From Monodelphis domestica (taxonomy: Eukaryota > Chordata > Mammalia > Didelphimorphia > Didelphidae): DNA of 64,000 nucleotides. Below the pieces are notes generated by a model. The model made no database searches and had not been told where the DNA came from. It worked only from the letters and a program-made list of their open reading frames with translations. Position 1 is the first letter of the stretch; every line of letters begins with the position of its first letter. Location: the NCBI RefSeq assembly GCF_027887165.1, contig NC_077232.1, forward strand, positions 56,034,788-56,098,787, written 5' to 3'. Below, piece after piece: positions 60,571-64,000 of the stretch. Both the position numbers and the translations under genes were made by a program.

Positions 60571-61150
60571 GTAACCCCCTTCAGCTGTGCCCACCTGGGC
60601 TTTGATGTTTCCATACTAAAGTTTAGGAACAAGGAGAGGAGCTTCAGAAAAGGAGGATAAAGCCAGAGAGGACCATCTTCATTTATAAAATAGAGAGGAG
60701 AGTACTTGCACTATCTGACTCAAAGGGTAACTGCCAGGAAATTATCTTGTCAGTTTTAAAGCATTTTAACTCAAAGTTTTATTGTTCTTGGAACTTTGGG
60801 TTCACAGTGTGCCTATCACTAAGCTAGGTAATAAAGGTACATAAAAGCAATAATATTTTTAAAAAGCAATAGAAGGTATGATTTCCAGACTAACAGTGGG
60901 AGGGAAATGGACAAATCATGTACAACAGTATGTAATTAAGTGCTAAATTCTGTTGGACAAATAGTAAGTGTTGAGGGAGTTCAGAGAAGGTGAAATTCAA
61001 GTGTGCATTAGTAAAGGCTGAAATTGGCTCAGGAGAGCCAGTTATTTTCAGAGTGAGCATAATATTCAGAATTCAAAGGGATTTTAGAACTTAGAGATTA
61101 TCTAGACCAATATCTCCATTTTTAAAAGAAACCAATACTGGAAAGGCTTA
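60570..61150. other. Intergenic, nothing recognised
   Basis: No gene or clear repeat seen; a short 'aagctaggtaataaagg' piece near 60820 may be repeat-derived. Confidence 0.4.
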
Positions 61151-61154
61151 GTGA

Positions 61155-61400
61155 TTCGCCATCTAGATAGCTAGGTGACAATGCTGGATGGAGCACTGGA
61201 TATCAGGAAGAACTGAGTTCAAATTCGAATTCAGACACTAGCAAGATGACCCTTGGACCAGTCATGTAACCTCATTTTCCTTAGTAAAATGGGGATAATG
61301 GTAACACCTCCCTCCCAGGATTGCTGTGAGGATAAAATGAGATATTTATAAAGTGCTTCACAACCTTTAAACTTTTATAAATATTAGCTGTTATTTTTAT
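61155..61400 (+). repeat. MIR/CORE-type SINE, near full length
   Basis: 'gaactgagttcaaattcgaa', 'cagtcatgtaacctcatttt', 'ctgtgaggataaaatgagat', 'tttataaatattagctgttatt' in order. Confidence 0.8.
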
Positions 61401-61653
61401 TAACATTGACTTGTCAGTACTGTTTCCATTAGTCAGTATAAATTTAAATCAACAAATTCCTTTATATTTAACATTTTTGTTTTCCATTCTCTACTCAGCA
61501 TTTTTGTATTCTGCCCTTTTCATTTTGGCTTACCTAATCTTGCAAAATTTACCCAACAAAAACTAGAATCATTTATATTATTCCATTCATTCATTAAGCA
61601 GAGAAATATTGTGCACCTGCTTTGTCCTAGATCCAATGTTAGAATGCAGAAAG

Positions 61654-61979
61654 TGTAAAGATTAAAATTTAGGGATATGGGGAGAGACTGAGGCAGGTAG
61701 AAATTAGTTTCTCTCTGCAAGGAGTATTATATTTTTTAGAGATTTATTAAAGGTTAAAGATTAAAGAAAATACAGAATAAGAAAAAACACGTGCCTAGGC
61801 CAGAGGCCTAGGTAAGATAACCTCACATCAGGGAAGAAGTCCAAAAGAGCCCCCAAAACCTTTGCCACCAGGTTAAATACCTTCTTGATCTCAGCCCAGG
61901 TGAGATTACAAAGCATTCTGGGGAAGTGGAGCAAGGAATTGTGGGGATTTTAGTCCTGTATTCGAGTCTATTTTTTACA
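61654..61979 (-). mobile_element. Solo LTR, 326 bp, with 4-bp target duplication
   Basis: Minus-strand LTR from TGTAAAAAATAG to ATCTTTACA, flanked by AAAG (61650-61653 and 61980-61983). An AATAAA signal lies near 61745 on the minus strand. Its upper part (cagaatgctttgtaatctca) resembles the 331-bp LTRs at 19150 and 24253, so they are related. Confidence 0.85.
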
Positions 61980-62639
61980 AAAGACAGAAAGATGAATAAG
62001 ACATGGCCCTCTGCCCTTATTCAATAAGAAACCAAACAGTTCATTACTTTGTATAAACTAAGGGATAAAATCTAATAGGCAGATATTGACAAGAAAGTTC
62101 AAAAATGGCTTTTTATATTATACCCATGAAATCAATCAACCAGCAAATATTTATCTACAGTAATTACTATTATCTTTCCAGCAATGTGGTAGGCATCAAG
62201 GGGAATATGAAAGAAATATAATCAATGGTCCCAGACTGGAAAGAGTAGCAATCAAGTTAGGCTCTGAGAATAGAGCTGCTTTATTTTCTGTCCTTCCCTA
62301 GAAGCAAATATTGTTTTATATCTCTTGCCTGATGTATTTACTTTCAGGAAGGCGGTCAGAGGAGAGTATGTTTGCTTATGGGAATTTTCCAAAGTGCCAG
62401 GTGTCTGGTAATGGCTTAATATCAATTCCAGTGTGGCCAGATGTCTGTGTTCTGGTAAGAACCAAGTCTATGATGAGAAAGGTCTTTCAGAAACAACTCC
62501 AGCTACATATATGATCTGGAGTTTATTCTGAGACTTTACCTAATCAATTTCAAAGGCATGTTTAAGATCATGAAACTAATAATTACCCAGCTAACCTTAC
62601 CTTCTTCTACCCATAGGTCTAGTCATGATGATATGGTCC

Positions 62640-62980
62640 CTCTCTACCTCCTAAACATGTCTTAATTTTTCCTAACTCCATTCTTTTATACATGCTATTC
62701 TCTCTGCCTAGAATACACAGCTGAATTTTTTTCTTACCACCCCTCACATTCTTAAAATATTTCAAGATTTATTTTAAGCCCCACCTCCATTTTGAAGCCT
62801 TTCTTGACTACTTTAGCTTTGACTAAAATCTTATTTCTCTAAAGTCCACACATTATTTTTGTAGGAATTAATATTTTATTACATTATAACCTTGCATTAT
62901 TTCATTTTTCATGAATTAAAGTCTTTTCCCACAACAAGATGTAAACAGTTTAAAATCTTTGACAAAAACACTTTTCTTTC
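62640..62980 (+). repeat. L2 3' region fragment
   Basis: 'tctctgcctagaatacacag', 'taagccccacctccattttgaagcctttcttgact' follow L2 order. Confidence 0.6.
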
Positions 62981-62999
62981 TTTTTCTTTTTTTTTAAAT

Positions 63000-63890
63000 C
63001 TCTTCCTTTATGTTTTATAATTAATACTGTGTATTGGGTCCAAGGCAGAAGAGTGGTAAGGGCTAGTGTAAAGGGTGAATATTATGGTTGGGACTGAAAA
63101 AAGTCTAAATTGAAATGTTCTCCAATGGAAATCCCAAATAATAAAATACCCAAGTCAGCTGCCAAATTTTATGGTGTTTTAATTACAACAGGAGGAAGAA
63201 AATATTAGAGGGAGAGAGAGATGGAGAAGGAAAAAGGGAGAGATGGAAAGAGGGAAAGAAGGAAAGACGTTTTACTCAGAACCACTCTGGCTCAGGCTGA
63301 GCCAAAGTGGTTGTTAAGGCCTTGGAGAGCCAAGGCAGGGAAAGGCATCAGTCCTTATCACTCACATGACCAATCTGAACGAAAGCAGTCTGCGGGGCTC
63401 CTCCAACCTCAAGCTCCAGCCTCAAACTGAACTCTAGCACTCCTCACAGGAAGTCCTGAGAACTCCAGAGGCTGTTCTCTACCTTACTTCCTGCATCTCA
63501 CATGTGCCAATGGTGGCTCAAGCTTGACTTAGGACCGCCCAGAGGTCTGTCCTTTTTTTGCACATGTCTGTTGAAGGCCATATTCTCAAATAATTAAATC
63601 TTGAGTTTGCTGCAGCCCTTCCTAATCTTGTTACACTGAGTAGGGTGGAGAATGTAGTTTCCAAGACCTGATTCTGTTATTCCAAGTACCTCTATTGTTA
63701 GTATCAGGAAAGAGCTAAATCTGATCTTCTAAAGAATGGTCTGAATAGGGTGGAGTAGTTTTAAAATTCACACTAGGCAACTGGGGTTAAGTGACTTTCC
63801 CAGGGCCACACAGCTAGGAAGTATATCAGGCCACATTTGAATCCAGGACTTCCCATCTCTAGCCCTGGCTCTTAATCTAGACACAAACAC
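63000..63890 (-). repeat. MAR1-like SINE split by a solo LTR
   Basis: 63000-63066 (tail half: 'gtgtattgggtccaaggcag') and 63773-63890 (head half: 'cccagggccacacagctagg') join into one inverted SINE when the LTR and one CTAG are removed. Confidence 0.8.
63067..63772 (-). mobile_element. Solo LTR, 706 bp, with 4-bp target duplication
   Basis: Minus-strand LTR starting TGTGAATTTT and ending CCCTTTACA, flanked by CTAG (63063-63066 and 63773-63776). It shares blocks with the LTR at 13370 (for example ttgggtattttattatttgg and gtcctaagtcaagct). An ATTAAA-type signal lies near 63180. A frame at 63221-63430 is not a gene. Confidence 0.88.
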
Positions 63891-63950
63891 TTTTCAGTAA
63901 TTTAAGTCAACTAGTATTTGTTAAGTACCTATCACGTGTGTTGATAGGAC

Positions 63951-64000
63951 AGCTAGGTGGCCTAGTGGATAGAGTGTTGAACCTAAGGTCAAAAAGTCTC
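63951..64000 (+). repeat. Start of a tRNA-derived SINE, cut by the window edge
   Basis: 'ggacagctaggtggcctagtggatagag' is the usual SINE head. Confidence 0.75.

Overview
The window is nuclear DNA from a mammal, almost certainly a marsupial. It is AT-rich, roughly half interspersed repeats, and has split genes with vertebrate splice signals. The repeats are of marsupial type: tRNA-derived CORE/MAR1-like SINEs, SINEs with RTE-like tails, L1s with opossum-type ORFs, old L2 and CR1/L3 LINEs, and several endogenous-retrovirus LTRs. I cannot fix the species. No bacterial features (operons, RBS, CRISPR) apply. Family names for repeats are from memory of consensus sequences, not from a search.

Two protein genes are present, both on the minus strand and in tandem. 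HTATIP2 (TIP30/CC3, an atypical short-chain dehydrogenase) is complete: six coding exons from 59778 down to the stop at 44688, predicted 281 aa, with a CpG-island promoter around 59.5-60.05 kb. About 6.2 kb downstream begins PRMT3 (protein arginine methyltransferase 3). Its CpG-island promoter and first two exons are at 38.1-38.8 kb, and coding exons 3-8 run down to 151. The gene continues off the left edge, so the zinc finger and linker are here but the SAM-binding catalytic core is not. The HTATIP2-then-PRMT3 order on one strand is as I recall it for human 11p15.1. Every exon junction was checked by hand: splice dinucleotides and reading phases agree throughout.

Layout: 0.15-18.6 kb, PRMT3 exons 8-3 and introns, including a decayed duplicate of exon 4 (14.98-15.03 kb) and a solo LTR (13.37-13.97 kb). 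18.6-38.1 kb, the 19.5-kb PRMT3 intron 2, mostly retroelements: a two-LTR endogenous retrovirus with a non-coding interior (19.15-24.58 kb) carrying a nested L1, then an L1-rich block (25.9-33.5 kb) with an inverted duplication, a twin-primed L1 and a probable L1-copied retroviral 3' end. 38.1-44.7 kb, PRMT3 promoter and intergenic repeats. 44.7-59.8 kb, HTATIP2, whose 8.9-kb intron 3 holds two repeat-poor blocks that look like conserved regulatory elements. 60-64 kb, upstream intergenic DNA with two more solo LTRs.

The main points of interest are the fossil PRMT3 exon, the non-autonomous-looking ERV and its related LTRs (4-bp target duplications, shared TTTACA ends), the 117-bp in-frame intron 1 of PRMT3, and the signal-anchor-like N-terminus of HTATIP2 with a G-run directly before its start codon. 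I found no convincing new multi-gene system.
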